From: BOG-1155 sp963717985
GTDB lineage: Bacteria > Desulfobacterota > Syntrophorhabdia > Syntrophorhabdales > WCHB1-27
Direction: 5' to 3'
Assembly: GCA_963717985.1 (NCBI GenBank)
Contig: CAVQYC010000009.1
Coordinates: 1-64,000, forward strand
Length of the DNA stretch: 64,000 nt
In this document: piece after piece, positions 36,317 to 44,039 of the stretch
Position numbering within the stretch: position 1 is the first letter of the stretch
How the letters are laid out: each line of letters starts with the position of its first letter
Program-made: the position numbers and the translations under genes
Notes under the pieces: model-generated
Told to the model about the DNA's origin: nothing
The model's input: only the letters and a program-made list of their open reading frames with translations
Databases searched by the model: none

Positions 36317-38038
36317 ATGGTAGAGACGGTTGATACCAGCACACAAAAAGATAAAACAACAGAAGAAGAGATGGAGGAACTTTATGAAACCTCTATGAGA
36401 AACCTTCAGGAAGGGAATATCATAAGGGGTACAGTGATCGATATAACCGGTGACTCCGTTATCGTCGACGTGGGGCTCAAGTCTGAGGGCAGGGCGCCCT
36501 TGAGCGAATTTCTGGACAAATCCGGGGCGCCTACCGTGCATGTCGGCGACGAGGTGGACATCATGGTGATGGGCAGGGAAGTGAAAGACGGGCTTCTCAT
36601 GCTCTCGAAAGAGCGGGTAGACGGCATCAAGCTCTGGCAGATGATCGATAAATCGCTGGAAGAAGGGACGCCCGTGGAAGGCGCGGTGGTTTCCGAGGTG
36701 AAGGGCGGTTTCATCGTCGACATAGGGGTGAGTGCCTTTCTGCCCATATCTCAGGTAGATATCAAGCCGGTAAAAAACCCGGCTTCTTTTATAGGACGTC
36801 ATCTCAAGTACAAGGTCATCAAGGTCAACCAGAAAAAGGCAAATGTCATCGTCTCCAGACGTATGCTCCTCGAAGAGGAGAAGGAGCGTAAGAGGAAAGA
36901 GTTCTGGAGTAACGTGAAGGAAGGGCAGGTTATCTACGGTTTTGTCAAGAGTATTACCGACTATGGGGCCTTCATCGACCTCGGCGGCGTTGACGGTTTT
37001 CTCTACGTCAACGACATTACCTGGGGCAGGATCACCCATCCGAAAGAGTTCCTGAAGCTGGGCGATGAGATAAAGGTCAAGGTGATGGCCATCGACCAGG
37101 AGAAGCACAAGGTGTCGGTCAGTATCAAAGACCTCAAGGGCGACCCCTGGGCACATGTCGATGAGAAGTATCCCATAGGGTCGCGTGTCAAGGGCAAGGC
37201 AGTCGGCATCGTCGAATACGGCGTATTCGTCGAGCTGGAGCCCGGCCTCGAGGGCCTCCTCCATGTGAGCGAGATGAGTTGGGACAAGAAGGTGCGAAAC
37301 CCGTCCAAGCTCGTTTCAAAGGGTGACATGCTGGAGCTGCAAGTCCTGGATATAGATATGGAGAAGAAAAGGGTCTCTTTGGGGCTGAAGCAATTGAAAC
37401 CGGACCCATGGAAGGAACTTGCGGAAAAATATCCCCCCGGATCGGTCGTTCGGGGCAAGGTGAAAAACTTCACGGATTTCGGACTTTTTATAGGGATGGA
37501 GGACGGCATAGACGGACTCGTTCATGTATCGGAAATCTCCTGGTCCCGAAGAAAGAACGTGGTTGCCGATTCCTTCACGAAAGGGGCCGGCGTGGATGCC
37601 CTGGTGCTCAATATCGACGCGGAGCAGAAGAAGTTTTCCCTAAGCATAAAGAGGCTCAAGGAAGACCCGTGGAAGGGACTGCTCGAGCGGTATCACGTCG
37701 GCGACACGGTTGAGGGCTACGTGACGAGCATCACGGATTTCGGTGTATTCGTTGAGATTGAAGAGGGTATCGAAGGACTGATCCATCTCTCCGAGATCGA
37801 CAACGGTAAGGGGAAGCACCCCTCGGAGCTTTTCAACATCGATGACGTGGTGAGGGCTATGGTCATCAACGTCGATGAGAAGGAGAAGAGGATAGGCCTT
37901 TCGACGAAGGCACTGAAAAAGGTCGAGGAGAAAAAAGAGGTCAGTACGTTCTCCCGGGAGGAGACGCGTGCTTTTTCAACCCTCGGAGACCTTCTGGAGC
38001 CTGCGATGAAAAAGAACAACAGGGATAACGAATCATAA
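36317..38038 (+). CDS. rpsA: 30S ribosomal protein S1
   Basis: Binds mRNA on the small ribosomal subunit. 573 residues with six S1 repeats beginning near residues 30, 115, 200, 285, 372 and 459. The last four carry the usual signature (for example GLEGLLHVSEMSW, GIDGLVHVSEISW and GIEGLIHLSEID). The tail after 545 is charged and lacks a seventh domain. GGGGGAATGC precedes the ATG. Last essential gene of the hisC-cmk-ispH-rpsA block. Confidence 0.94.
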   Translation: MVETVDTSTQKDKTTEEEMEELYETSMRNLQEGNIIRGTVIDITGDSVIVDVGLKSEGRAPLSEFLDKSGAPTVHVGDEVDIMVMGREVKDGLLMLSKERVDGIKLWQMIDKSLEEGTPVEGAVVSEVKGGFIVDIGVSAFLPISQVDIKPVKNPASFIGRHLKYKVIKVNQKKANVIVSRRMLLEEEKERKRKEFWSNVKEGQVIYGFVKSITDYGAFIDLGGVDGFLYVNDITWGRITHPKEFLKLGDEIKVKVMAIDQEKHKVSVSIKDLKGDPWAHVDEKYPIGSRVKGKAVGIVEYGVFVELEPGLEGLLHVSEMSWDKKVRNPSKLVSKGDMLELQVLDIDMEKKRVSLGLKQLKPDPWKELAEKYPPGSVVRGKVKNFTDFGLFIGMEDGIDGLVHVSEISWSRRKNVVADSFTKGAGVDALVLNIDAEQKKFSLSIKRLKEDPWKGLLERYHVGDTVEGYVTSITDFGVFVEIEEGIEGLIHLSEIDNGKGKHPSELFNIDDVVRAMVINVDEKEKRIGLSTKALKKVEEKKEVSTFSREETRAFSTLGDLLEPAMKKNNRDNES

Positions 38039-38062
38039 AAGGGTGTTTTACCGGAGGAGCCC

Positions 38063-38236
38063 ATGCCGATAAAAAAGGAGCTGCTTGACATTCTCTGCTG
38101 TCCGAAGTGCAAGGGAGATATCAGGTTGAACGACTCGGGAACCGGTCTCATCTGCGACACGTGCAAGCTCCTCTACCAGATAAAGGATGACATACCGATA
38201 ATGCTCATTGATGAGGCCATACCCATCAAGGAGTAG
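38063..38236 (+). CDS. Trm112 family (UPF0434-type) zinc-binding protein
   Basis: A 57-residue protein with two cysteine knuckles, CCPKCKGDI and ICDTCKLLYQIKDDIPIML. This is the typical short bacterial Trm112-like form, thought to partner methyltransferases (family knowledge). CCGGAGGAGCCC lies upstream of the ATG at 38063. Positioned 24 bases after rpsA and 11 bases before the acyltransferase, so probably the same transcript. Confidence 0.85.
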   Translation: MPIKKELLDILCCPKCKGDIRLNDSGTGLICDTCKLLYQIKDDIPIMLIDEAIPIKE

Positions 38237-38247
38237 CAAGACGGTAC

Positions 38248-39129
38248 ATGGTCGATCTGTTACTCATCTGCTTCATAAAAACATTTCAGCAATTCTTGCG
38301 CATACTCCCTGAAAAGGCTTGCAGTCTGACAGGCGTGATGCTGGGCAGGCTCGGCTTTCTTTTTCTCGGCAAAAGGCGCGGGGTTGCGATCGATAACGCC
38401 AGGAGGATAGCACCCGCTCTTTCCCCGCTTCAGGCCGAATCCGTGGCCCGAAGCTGTTTCGAGAAACTGGGGGTCAACGTCCTTGAAACCCTGCTTTTTC
38501 CGTTTGTGCCAAAAGAAGAGTACGACAAACGGTTTCGGCTGGAAAAAAGGGGGGATGTGGACGCGGTGCTTCAGGCGAACCAGGGCATCCTTGCCCTCGG
38601 GTTCCACTATTCAAACTGGGAAATAACCGGCGTCGCGTCTTTCCTCCTTAAGCGGGACATCGTTGCCCTTGCCCGACCGCTCAAGGGGCACGCTGCCTTG
38701 AACGGTTTTCTCAACCGGCTTCGCGCGTCGACGGGTCTCACCATTATCCCCAACAAGGAAACTGCCCGCGATGTGGTCCGGCTGCTGAGAGAAAACCATG
38801 TGGTCGCGTTCCTGGGCGACCAAAGGGAAAAGAGGTCAAAAGCCGTATGGGTGGAGCTTTTCGGGCAAAAGGTGCCCACCTCGAAAGGCATCGTTGCCAT
38901 AGCGATGAAGACAGGGGCGCCTATTGTCCCCATCTATGCCAGAAGAGACGGCTTCCTCCGGTATACAATAGTCTATAACGAGCCGCTCCGCATAGAGCGT
39001 AAAGGTGCGCCCCTCAATGAGCTGATTTACAGGAATGCGAGACAGATAAACGCCTTCCTGGAAGAGATAGTGACGGAGAGGCCGGATGAATGGTTTCTGG
39101 TGCATCGGCGCTTCGGCCGCGACACATGA
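38248..39129 (+). CDS. Lipid A biosynthesis acyltransferase (LpxL/HtrB family)
   Basis: Adds a secondary acyl chain to lipid A at the inner membrane. 293 residues. The catalytic HX4E motif is in GFHYSNWEITG (about residue 119), LARPLKG is near 142, LGDQREKRSKAVWV near 190 and TGAPIVPIYARR near 217. The N-terminal hydrophobic stretch (LLLICFIKTFQQFLRILP) may anchor it. Shows that the organism makes lipopolysaccharide. Last gene before a repeat region. Confidence 0.9.
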   Translation: MVDLLLICFIKTFQQFLRILPEKACSLTGVMLGRLGFLFLGKRRGVAIDNARRIAPALSPLQAESVARSCFEKLGVNVLETLLFPFVPKEEYDKRFRLEKRGDVDAVLQANQGILALGFHYSNWEITGVASFLLKRDIVALARPLKGHAALNGFLNRLRASTGLTIIPNKETARDVVRLLRENHVVAFLGDQREKRSKAVWVELFGQKVPTSKGIVAIAMKTGAPIVPIYARRDGFLRYTIVYNEPLRIERKGAPLNELIYRNARQINAFLEEIVTERPDEWFLVHRRFGRDT

Positions 39130-39132
39130 GTG

Positions 39133-39287
39133 GGGCTCAGCGCCCCCTCCACGAGCAAGCTCGCAGAGCCTCCCCCCTCAGCTCGCTTCGCTCGGAGATT
39201 CGCGGGCTCAGCGCCCCCTCCACGAGCAAGCTCGCAGAGCCTCCCCCCTCAGCTCGCTTCGCTCGGAGATTCGCGGGCTCAGCGCCC
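39133..39287. repeat. 71-bp tandem repeat, two copies plus a 13-bp partial
   Basis: Copies at 39133-39203 and 39204-39274 appear identical, and the first 13 bases return at 39275. Each unit contains short inverted repeats (GAGCAAGCTC and AGCTCGCTTCGCTCGGAG) that can fold. Located just past lpxL and before the FAH gene. No spacers, so not a CRISPR array. Confidence 0.85.
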
Positions 39288-39322
39288 AGCACCCTCACAA
39301 TTGACTAGACACGGGAGATTAT

Positions 39323-40114
39323 ATGAAGATCGTACGGTTCTTGCGTAGCGGACAAACAGAGTACGGCATTATCGAAGATAACCTTATCTACCTCTGCAAT
39401 GGAGACCCCTTCACTGGGCTCGTAAGGACGCCTCACGCCGTGAGCGCCGGCTCGGTCACGCTCCTTGCACCCGTCTCCCCGCCCAACATTATTTGCCTCG
39501 GCCTCAATTACAAGAAGCATGCGGACGAGGCGGGCGTCCACTACCCGCCCGCGCCTCTCATATTCCTAAAAGCCACCACCTCTGTCTGCGGACCGAACGA
39601 TCCTATCGTGCTTCCGGAAGCCTTTCAGGACAGCATCGACTTCGAAGCCGAGCTCGCGATCGTGATCGGCACACGAGTAAAGCACATCACGGAAGAGCAG
39701 GTCCCCAAAGCGGTCCTCGGCTACACGGTCGGAAACGATGTATCGAACCGGGCGGCCCAGTTCAAGGATGGCCAATGGGCCAGGGGAAAGAGCTACGATA
39801 CCTTCTGCCCGCTGGGACCCGTTATCGAGACGGACCTCGACGGCGACAACCTGGATATCTCGTGCCGCGTGGACGGCGTGCTTATGCAGTCATCCAACAC
39901 ATCGAACATGATCTTCCCGTGTAGACGGATTGTCGCGTACCTGTCGCGGTGCATGGCGCTGCTCCCCGGCACGGTGATTATGACCGGTACGCCGGAAGGC
40001 GTGGGCTACGCGAGGACGCCGCCGGTATTCCTGAAGGCAGGGCAGACGGTGGAGTGCACTATCCAGGACATCGGCACATTGTCCAACCCGGTCGTGGGCA
40101 GCAGGTCGGCGTAG
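39323..40114 (+). CDS. Fumarylacetoacetate hydrolase (FAH) family protein
   Basis: A 263-residue enzyme of the FAH superfamily (hydrolases, isomerases or decarboxylases of small keto acids). CLGLNYKKHADEAG near residue 58 and the metal residues in DSIDFEAELAIVIG and GNDVSNRAAQ are clear, together with GTVIMTGTPEGVG near 218. The active form needs a divalent metal. Substrate not identifiable; such genes are frequent in aromatic and oxo-acid catabolism. GGGAGATTAT lies upstream. Between two repeat regions and not overlapped with any neighbour. Confidence 0.88.
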   Translation: MKIVRFLRSGQTEYGIIEDNLIYLCNGDPFTGLVRTPHAVSAGSVTLLAPVSPPNIICLGLNYKKHADEAGVHYPPAPLIFLKATTSVCGPNDPIVLPEAFQDSIDFEAELAIVIGTRVKHITEEQVPKAVLGYTVGNDVSNRAAQFKDGQWARGKSYDTFCPLGPVIETDLDGDNLDISCRVDGVLMQSSNTSNMIFPCRRIVAYLSRCMALLPGTVIMTGTPEGVGYARTPPVFLKAGQTVECTIQDIGTLSNPVVGSRSA

Positions 40115-40134
40115 AGCGTTTCTTCTTCTTGTCG

Positions 40135-40317
40135 GTCGGCCGGCCAACGGCGTGTTGAGAATCGCGATCTGCGCCGCCCTGCTCGCCGTGTGCCCTCCGA
40201 CGTACGGCAGTACGCCTCCGGCCTACACGGCTCACAATGCATCCACATCTCATCGATTCTCAACACGCCGTCGTCCACCCGATCCGGCATCGAGCACAAC
40301 CTTGATCGATGCCGGAA
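40135..40317 (+). repeat. Structured dispersed repeat, copy 1
   Basis: A 183-bp element whose reverse complement is found at 43162-43433. Internally it has a 16-bp perfect inverted repeat (40149-40164 with 40254-40269, GGCGTGTTGAGAATCG) and, at its right end, a 10-bp hairpin (CCGGCATCGA at 40284-40293 with its complement at 40306-40315). Both hairpin arms recur in copy 2 with a different loop, which suggests that the folded shape matters. Could be a MITE-like element or a structured RNA. Confidence 0.7.
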
Positions 40318-40384
40318 TTTGAGGAATGTCGGAAACTAATTCTCATGGGAGCTATCGCGGGGAATCCCGCAACCAAACCCCTGC

Positions 40385-40420
40385 TTGACTTTATGTCTCT
40401 TGTGAGCTACACTGTAGCTC
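40385..40420 (+). promoter_or_regulatory. Promoter and operator of the toxin-antitoxin pair
   Basis: TTGACT (40385-40390), a 17-base spacer and TACACT (40408-40413) form a good sigma-70 promoter. A perfect inverted repeat GAGCTAC-ACT-GTAGCTC (40404-40420) covers the -10 box, the right place for autorepression by the antitoxin. The start codon of the antitoxin is 19 bases downstream, after AGGAGGT. Confidence 0.75.
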
Positions 40421-40438
40421 AATAGGAGGTAACTGCAT

Positions 40439-40702
40439 ATGGCTATAAACTCAGTTGTCCGTGCGCGTATTGACAAGCACATCAAAGCCGAAGCCGAGGC
40501 GGTGCTTGCTTCTATCGGGCTTACCGTTTCCGATGCTTTCCGCATGATGATGATTCGCATCGCGAAGGAAAAGGTCTTGCCTTTTGATCCCCTTGTTCCC
40601 AATGACGAAACCATTGAGGCTATGAGAGCCGCGCGGCGCGGGGAGTTTGTGTGGTCTGGCCATGCTGATGAACTGCTCGCGAGTTTAAATGCGGACGATT
40701 AG
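40439..40702 (+). CDS. RelB/DinJ family antitoxin
   Basis: An 87-residue antitoxin. The N-terminal part (SVVRARIDKHIKAEAEAVL) is a ribbon-helix-helix DNA-binding domain as in DinJ; LGLTVSDAFRMMM-type sequence (IGLTVSDAFRMMMIRIAKE) forms the second helix. The C-terminal acidic tail would wrap the toxin. AGGAGGTAACTGCAT lies upstream. Overlaps the toxin gene by 14 bases, and the upstream inverted repeat fits autoregulation. Confidence 0.88.
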   Translation: MAINSVVRARIDKHIKAEAEAVLASIGLTVSDAFRMMMIRIAKEKVLPFDPLVPNDETIEAMRAARRGEFVWSGHADELLASLNADD

Positions 40703-40970
40703 ACCGACAGGACGTTTTAAGCGCGACTACAGACGCGAAAAATCAGGGAAACACCGCAAGATCATCGATGCCGCCCTGATGAAAGTTGTGAATTTGCTCG
40801 CCGCTGATATGCCCCTGCCCTCCACTAACGTTGATCATCCGCTTCTTGGTGAATGGGCCGACCATCGCGACTGCCACATCATGCCCGATCTCATCCTGAT
40901 TTACCGCAAACCCGACAACCAGCATCTTGATCTGGTACGCCTAGGTTCGCACAGCCAACTTGACTTGTGA
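40689..40970 (+). CDS. YafQ-type mRNA interferase toxin
   Basis: A 93-residue RelE-superfamily toxin. RPTGRFKRDYRREKSGKH at the start, LNVDHPL-type ADHRDCHIMPDLILIY in the middle and the late LVRLGSHSQL match YafQ. The catalytic His and Asp positions of the family can be seen in DHRDCHI and GSHSQL. It cleaves mRNA at the ribosome (family knowledge). Coupled to the antitoxin by overlap. The pair is flanked by the two structured repeats, as is usual for accessory islands. Confidence 0.88.
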   Translation: MRTIRPTGRFKRDYRREKSGKHRKIIDAALMKVVNLLAADMPLPSTNVDHPLLGEWADHRDCHIMPDLILIYRKPDNQHLDLVRLGSHSQLDL

Positions 40971-41159
40971 TGTTTCTCTGTGTCCGGACGATGCAACCCA
41001 AGCCGACACGCCAAGATACAAAGAAAATAAACCTCTTTCAACTTGAAACAACAAAGAGGGGAGGTGAGAAACCAACCCCAGGGAAAGCAACGGGGATCAA
41101 GCGTGTGGATATGATTATGTCTTGAAAAGAAGAATGGAATGGTGTAGAGAAATCACACG

Positions 41160-41981
41160 GTGAAGATCGATTTCCACACTCACGTTTACCCTGATCGTAT
41201 AGCCCCTAAAACGGTCAGGGAAGTTTGTCAGCGGTCAGGGATTGATGCTTACGCGGATGGCACCCTGGCGGGGCTCAAAAGGTCCATGGCATCTGCCGGG
41301 ATTGATCTTTCCGTCGTAGCGGCTGTAGCGACGAAGCCGGAACAGGTTACCTCTATGCAACGATGGTTAACAGCCATTCGGCAACCTGGCATTGAAACAC
41401 TGGCCGCCATGCACCCGGCCGATCCCCTGAACTTCGAGCAGATGAAGATGCTGAGGCGAAAAGGGTTTCGGGGCTTCAAATTTCACCCTGATTATCAGGA
41501 TTTTTTTGTTGATGATCCCCGTATGTATCCCTTGTATGAAGCGGTAGCGGCAGAAGGCATGTTCATTCTCTTCCATGCCGGGATGGATCGGGGGCTTCCC
41601 CACCCCGTCCATGCAACGCCAAAGCGTCTAGCTGCCGTTCACAAGGCCGTTCCGGAACTCTGCATGATTGTCGCCCACTTGGGAGGAGAAGAGGTTTACG
41701 AGGATACGGCGCTACATTTACTGGGGCGAAACCTCTACTTAGACACATCCTTTGTACTGCGCAAGATGCCCGAGACATTCCGGGAACGCTTCCTCAAGGA
41801 ACATCCGGCAGAACGGCTGCTGTTCGCATCGGACAGTCCATGGACAGATCAGAGGGAAGAACTTCAGTGTCTTCTACAATTGCCGTTCCTCACAGAAAGC
41901 GACAAGGAAAAAGTCTGTTTTTCCAACGCGGCGCGGCTGTTGGGATTAGAGTCGGACATGTTCTCAAAAACTCATCCGTGA
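41160..41981 (+). CDS. Amidohydrolase family protein (TatD/ACMSD-like)
   Basis: A 273-residue metal-dependent hydrolase. The N-terminal IDFHTHVYPDRI gives the first metal histidines, GFKFHPDYQDF near residue 104 the lysine/histidine region, ILFHAGMD near 138, IVAHLGGEE near 175 and the late LLFASDSPW the metal Asp. This pattern fits amidohydrolase_2 enzymes that act on cyclic or aromatic acids. A GTG at 41160 is the start, with a weak purine site upstream. Located between the toxin-antitoxin genes and an 18-bp palindrome that contains its stop codon. Confidence 0.85.
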   Translation: MKIDFHTHVYPDRIAPKTVREVCQRSGIDAYADGTLAGLKRSMASAGIDLSVVAAVATKPEQVTSMQRWLTAIRQPGIETLAAMHPADPLNFEQMKMLRRKGFRGFKFHPDYQDFFVDDPRMYPLYEAVAAEGMFILFHAGMDRGLPHPVHATPKRLAAVHKAVPELCMIVAHLGGEEVYEDTALHLLGRNLYLDTSFVLRKMPETFRERFLKEHPAERLLFASDSPWTDQREELQCLLQLPFLTESDKEKVCFSNAARLLGLESDMFSKTHP

Positions 41982-41995
41982 GAGCCGGCTCTCAC
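41978..41995. terminator. Perfect 18-bp palindrome at the amidohydrolase stop
   Basis: GTGAGAGCCGGCTCTCAC, with no loop, spans the TGA of the amidohydrolase gene. It may end transcription between this gene and the convergent gene at 42078, though no T run follows. It could also be a protein-binding site. Confidence 0.4.
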
Positions 41996-42077
41996 ATCTG
42001 AACCGATCAAACCGCTCAGTGCCTCACCATTTAGCACCTACAAGGCGCCGAGTTCAATTCGCGCCAATAACTGAACA

Positions 42078-42953
42078 TTACGACAGAAAGAGATGAGCGA
42101 ATTGTTGTCTGAAGTTTGCCTGTTTCTCTTCTTTGCTGTCGCCGTGAGTTCCTGGACATTTGAAACCAGCATGACCATCCCATCCCATGGGCCACTTTTT
42201 GAATACCTTCGCGTGACAGGCTGGACAAACCACCCGTCTACCTTTGACTTCGCGTGCCGTAAGTCCTTCCGGGTTCATAATCGTGACGTCCTTCGCATTG
42301 ACTGCCTTGGATTGCTCTGCCGGGGTCTGAACGCTTTCGCCTGACGTGAGGGCCTCGCGCCATTTCTTCAACTGAACCGCGAAGAAGACTACATCATGGG
42401 CAATATCGTTAGAATAAATAACTTCTACACAGTTTCCGCCGACCGCGCTGGTAAATTCTTTCTTCATAGCGTCCCGCCACTTCTTATTGTCCCCTTGCCG
42501 CTTATGCTGGTAGAAAACCAGCAAATCACCCGGCCTCATTGCGTTTAGAACGGTTTGTATTTCCTCTGGACTCACGTGTTCAGGCGTACAGTTCATGGGT
42601 GCAATCCCTGTATCCGGGTCTAATAGTACGATGATAGGACACTTATATTTATTGATCTTCCCCACAACTTCAAGAAAATAGGTAGCACGCCCTGAAGGCG
42701 GCGGAAACTCATCTTTGTGAATATCTATCGTCAGTCCCGTTTTCTTCCCCAATCGTTTAACATCGTCAAGGTCTCGGACGAAATGTTCGAAAACGTCCTG
42801 AGGCAACTCCACCTCGGCTTCGTTGATTCTCAACGTGTATGGACGATAGAAAGCGACCTGCAACACCGTACGGATGCCGTGTCTCCCAGCGAGGAAACGG
42901 ATGGCGCCCCATTTCACAATATCGCGTTTATCCCCGTACCACAAATCACGCAT
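42078..42953 (-). CDS. Unrecognised protein with a C-terminal zinc ribbon
   Basis: A 291-residue cytoplasmic protein. The N-terminus RDLWYGDKRDIVKWGAIRFL, the middle LLDPDTGIAP and PGDLLVFYQHK are reminiscent of three-Cys-motif partner (TcmP-like) proteins found near DNA-processing or defence genes, but this is only a resemblance. Near residue 255 VVCPACHAKVFKKWPMG and a later FKCPG form a possible zinc ribbon. The ATG at 42953 is used because GGGGAG lies six bases upstream; longer frames would place that site inside. Lies inside the interval between the two structured repeats, convergent with the amidohydrolase. Confidence 0.6.
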   Translation of the reverse strand: MRDLWYGDKRDIVKWGAIRFLAGRHGIRTVLQVAFYRPYTLRINEAEVELPQDVFEHFVRDLDDVKRLGKKTGLTIDIHKDEFPPPSGRATYFLEVVGKINKYKCPIIVLLDPDTGIAPMNCTPEHVSPEEIQTVLNAMRPGDLLVFYQHKRQGDNKKWRDAMKKEFTSAVGGNCVEVIYSNDIAHDVVFFAVQLKKWREALTSGESVQTPAEQSKAVNAKDVTIMNPEGLTAREVKGRRVVCPACHAKVFKKWPMGWDGHAGFKCPGTHGDSKEEKQANFRQQFAHLFLS

Positions 42954-43436
42954 GGTCATCTCCCCGCCGCATAAAGTCGGCACTCGTGCCCTCTATTGGC
43001 CCAAGAACTCTCAACATTACGAATTGTACCATTGAAGGTTCTTAGACAGTATGGAAAAATCATTTCAGGAAGCACGAGAGGAATTGAGCATCGTCTCTCC
43101 AAAGCTTCGCTCGACCACGCAGAATCATTGTTCTGAGAAATGGTTTCCCGCAGGCTACCTTCCGGCATCGATCATGAGTTGTACTCGATGCCGGATCGGG
43201 TGGACGACGGCGTGTGAGGAAATGCTTCATCACCCGCAAGCGGGTACCCGGGATGCACTGTGAGCCGTGCAGACCGGAGGCGTACATGGGCGACAGGCGG
43301 GGTACCCAGTTCCATATTGCCTTGCTGGGTCGCACCAGCTCCATAATTACTTTGCTGGGTCGCAACGTCGGAGGTCACGCGGCGAGCAGGGCGCCGCAGA
43401 TCGCGGTCCTCCCACGCCGTCGTCCGGCCGGCTGCT
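42954..43436. other. Gap with structured repeat copy 2
   Basis: 42954-43161 is the upstream region of the zinc-ribbon gene and shows no gene or clear promoter. 43162-43433 is the second structured repeat. rdgB ends at 43437. Confidence 0.6.
43162..43433 (-). repeat. Structured dispersed repeat, copy 2 (inverted, with insert)
   Basis: Matches the reverse complement of 40135-40317, including the CCGGCATCGA hairpin (43162-43171 with 43185-43194) and the outer CCGGCCGG-type end. It is about 90 bases longer because of an insert that contains a 30-base tandem repeat (near 43307-43336 and 43337-43366, each ending CTTTGCTGGGTCGCA or similar). The insert shows that the two copies have diverged. Confidence 0.65.
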
Positions 43437-44018
43437 TCACGCGCTCAGGAACTTTTTGAAGCGCGCCAGCGCCTGCCCCCTATGGCTAATGCTGTTCTTC
43501 TCCTCCCGGCTCAGCTCGGCGAGGGCCTTGCCGGAATCGGGCAGCATGAACACGGGATCGTAGCCGAACCCCCCCTCCCCTCTCCTTTCAAGACCGATAT
43601 ATCCCCTGAGGCCCCCATAGAACATGAATGCCTGTCCCACGTCAGGGAGATAATAGACAAGGTAAGCCCTGAAAAGGGCCGTGCGCCCTTCAGGGGGCAC
43701 CCCGGCCAGCTCCCTGAGAAGCCTGTCCACCCTCTCCCGATCGCTCGCTCCGTACCGTGCAGATTCGATGCCGGGCCTGCCCTGGAGCGCTTCCACCTCC
43801 AGCCCCGAATCATCGGCGAGTGTAGCGATACCGAACCGGTTGCCGACCTTCCTCGCCTTTTTCCAGGCATTCCCATAATAGGTCTGCTGGTCCTCGGCCA
43901 CTTCTATCTTTTCATCAAAATCGGCGAGGGATAAAAACGTGTCGAACGTACCTGCAAGGCACTTTCTGATTTCCTCAAACTTGCCTTTGTTGGCAGTTGC
44001 CACGATAATCACGTCCAT
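43437..44018 (-). CDS. rdgB: XTP/dITP diphosphatase (RdgB/HAM1)
   Basis: Removes non-canonical purine nucleotides. 193 residues. VATANKGKFEEI at the N-terminus, LADDSGLEVEALQGRPG near residue 66, RYGASD and GGFGYDPVFMLPD near 148 are family motifs; SHRGQAL near the end is the late conserved region. Last gene of the 49066-43437 operon, 21 bases after rph. In many bacteria rph and rdgB are neighbours. Confidence 0.92.
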   Translation of the reverse strand: MDVIIVATANKGKFEEIRKCLAGTFDTFLSLADFDEKIEVAEDQQTYYGNAWKKARKVGNRFGIATLADDSGLEVEALQGRPGIESARYGASDRERVDRLLRELAGVPPEGRTALFRAYLVYYLPDVGQAFMFYGGLRGYIGLERRGEGGFGYDPVFMLPDSGKALAELSREEKNSISHRGQALARFKKFLSA

Positions 44019-44039
44019 TCACCTTTTTCCCGGGTATGC

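Larger units (their letters stand above)
40115..40438. other. Gap holding structured repeat copy 1 and the toxin-antitoxin promoter
   Basis: Contains the structured repeat (40135-40317), about 65 unassigned bases and the promoter/operator at 40385-40420. No coding frame is supported. Confidence 0.6.

Noticed and set aside
36017..37264. Long antisense frame (415 codons) over ispH and rpsA
   Set aside because: It mirrors the codon pattern of two certain plus-strand genes, and its translation has no recognisable domain.
39133..39287. Possible CRISPR array
   Set aside because: Units are directly abutting 71-bp repeats without spacers, and no cas gene is present.
42020..42060. tRNA-like GTTCAATTC near 42050
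   Set aside because: No acceptor, D or anticodon arm can be drawn around it.
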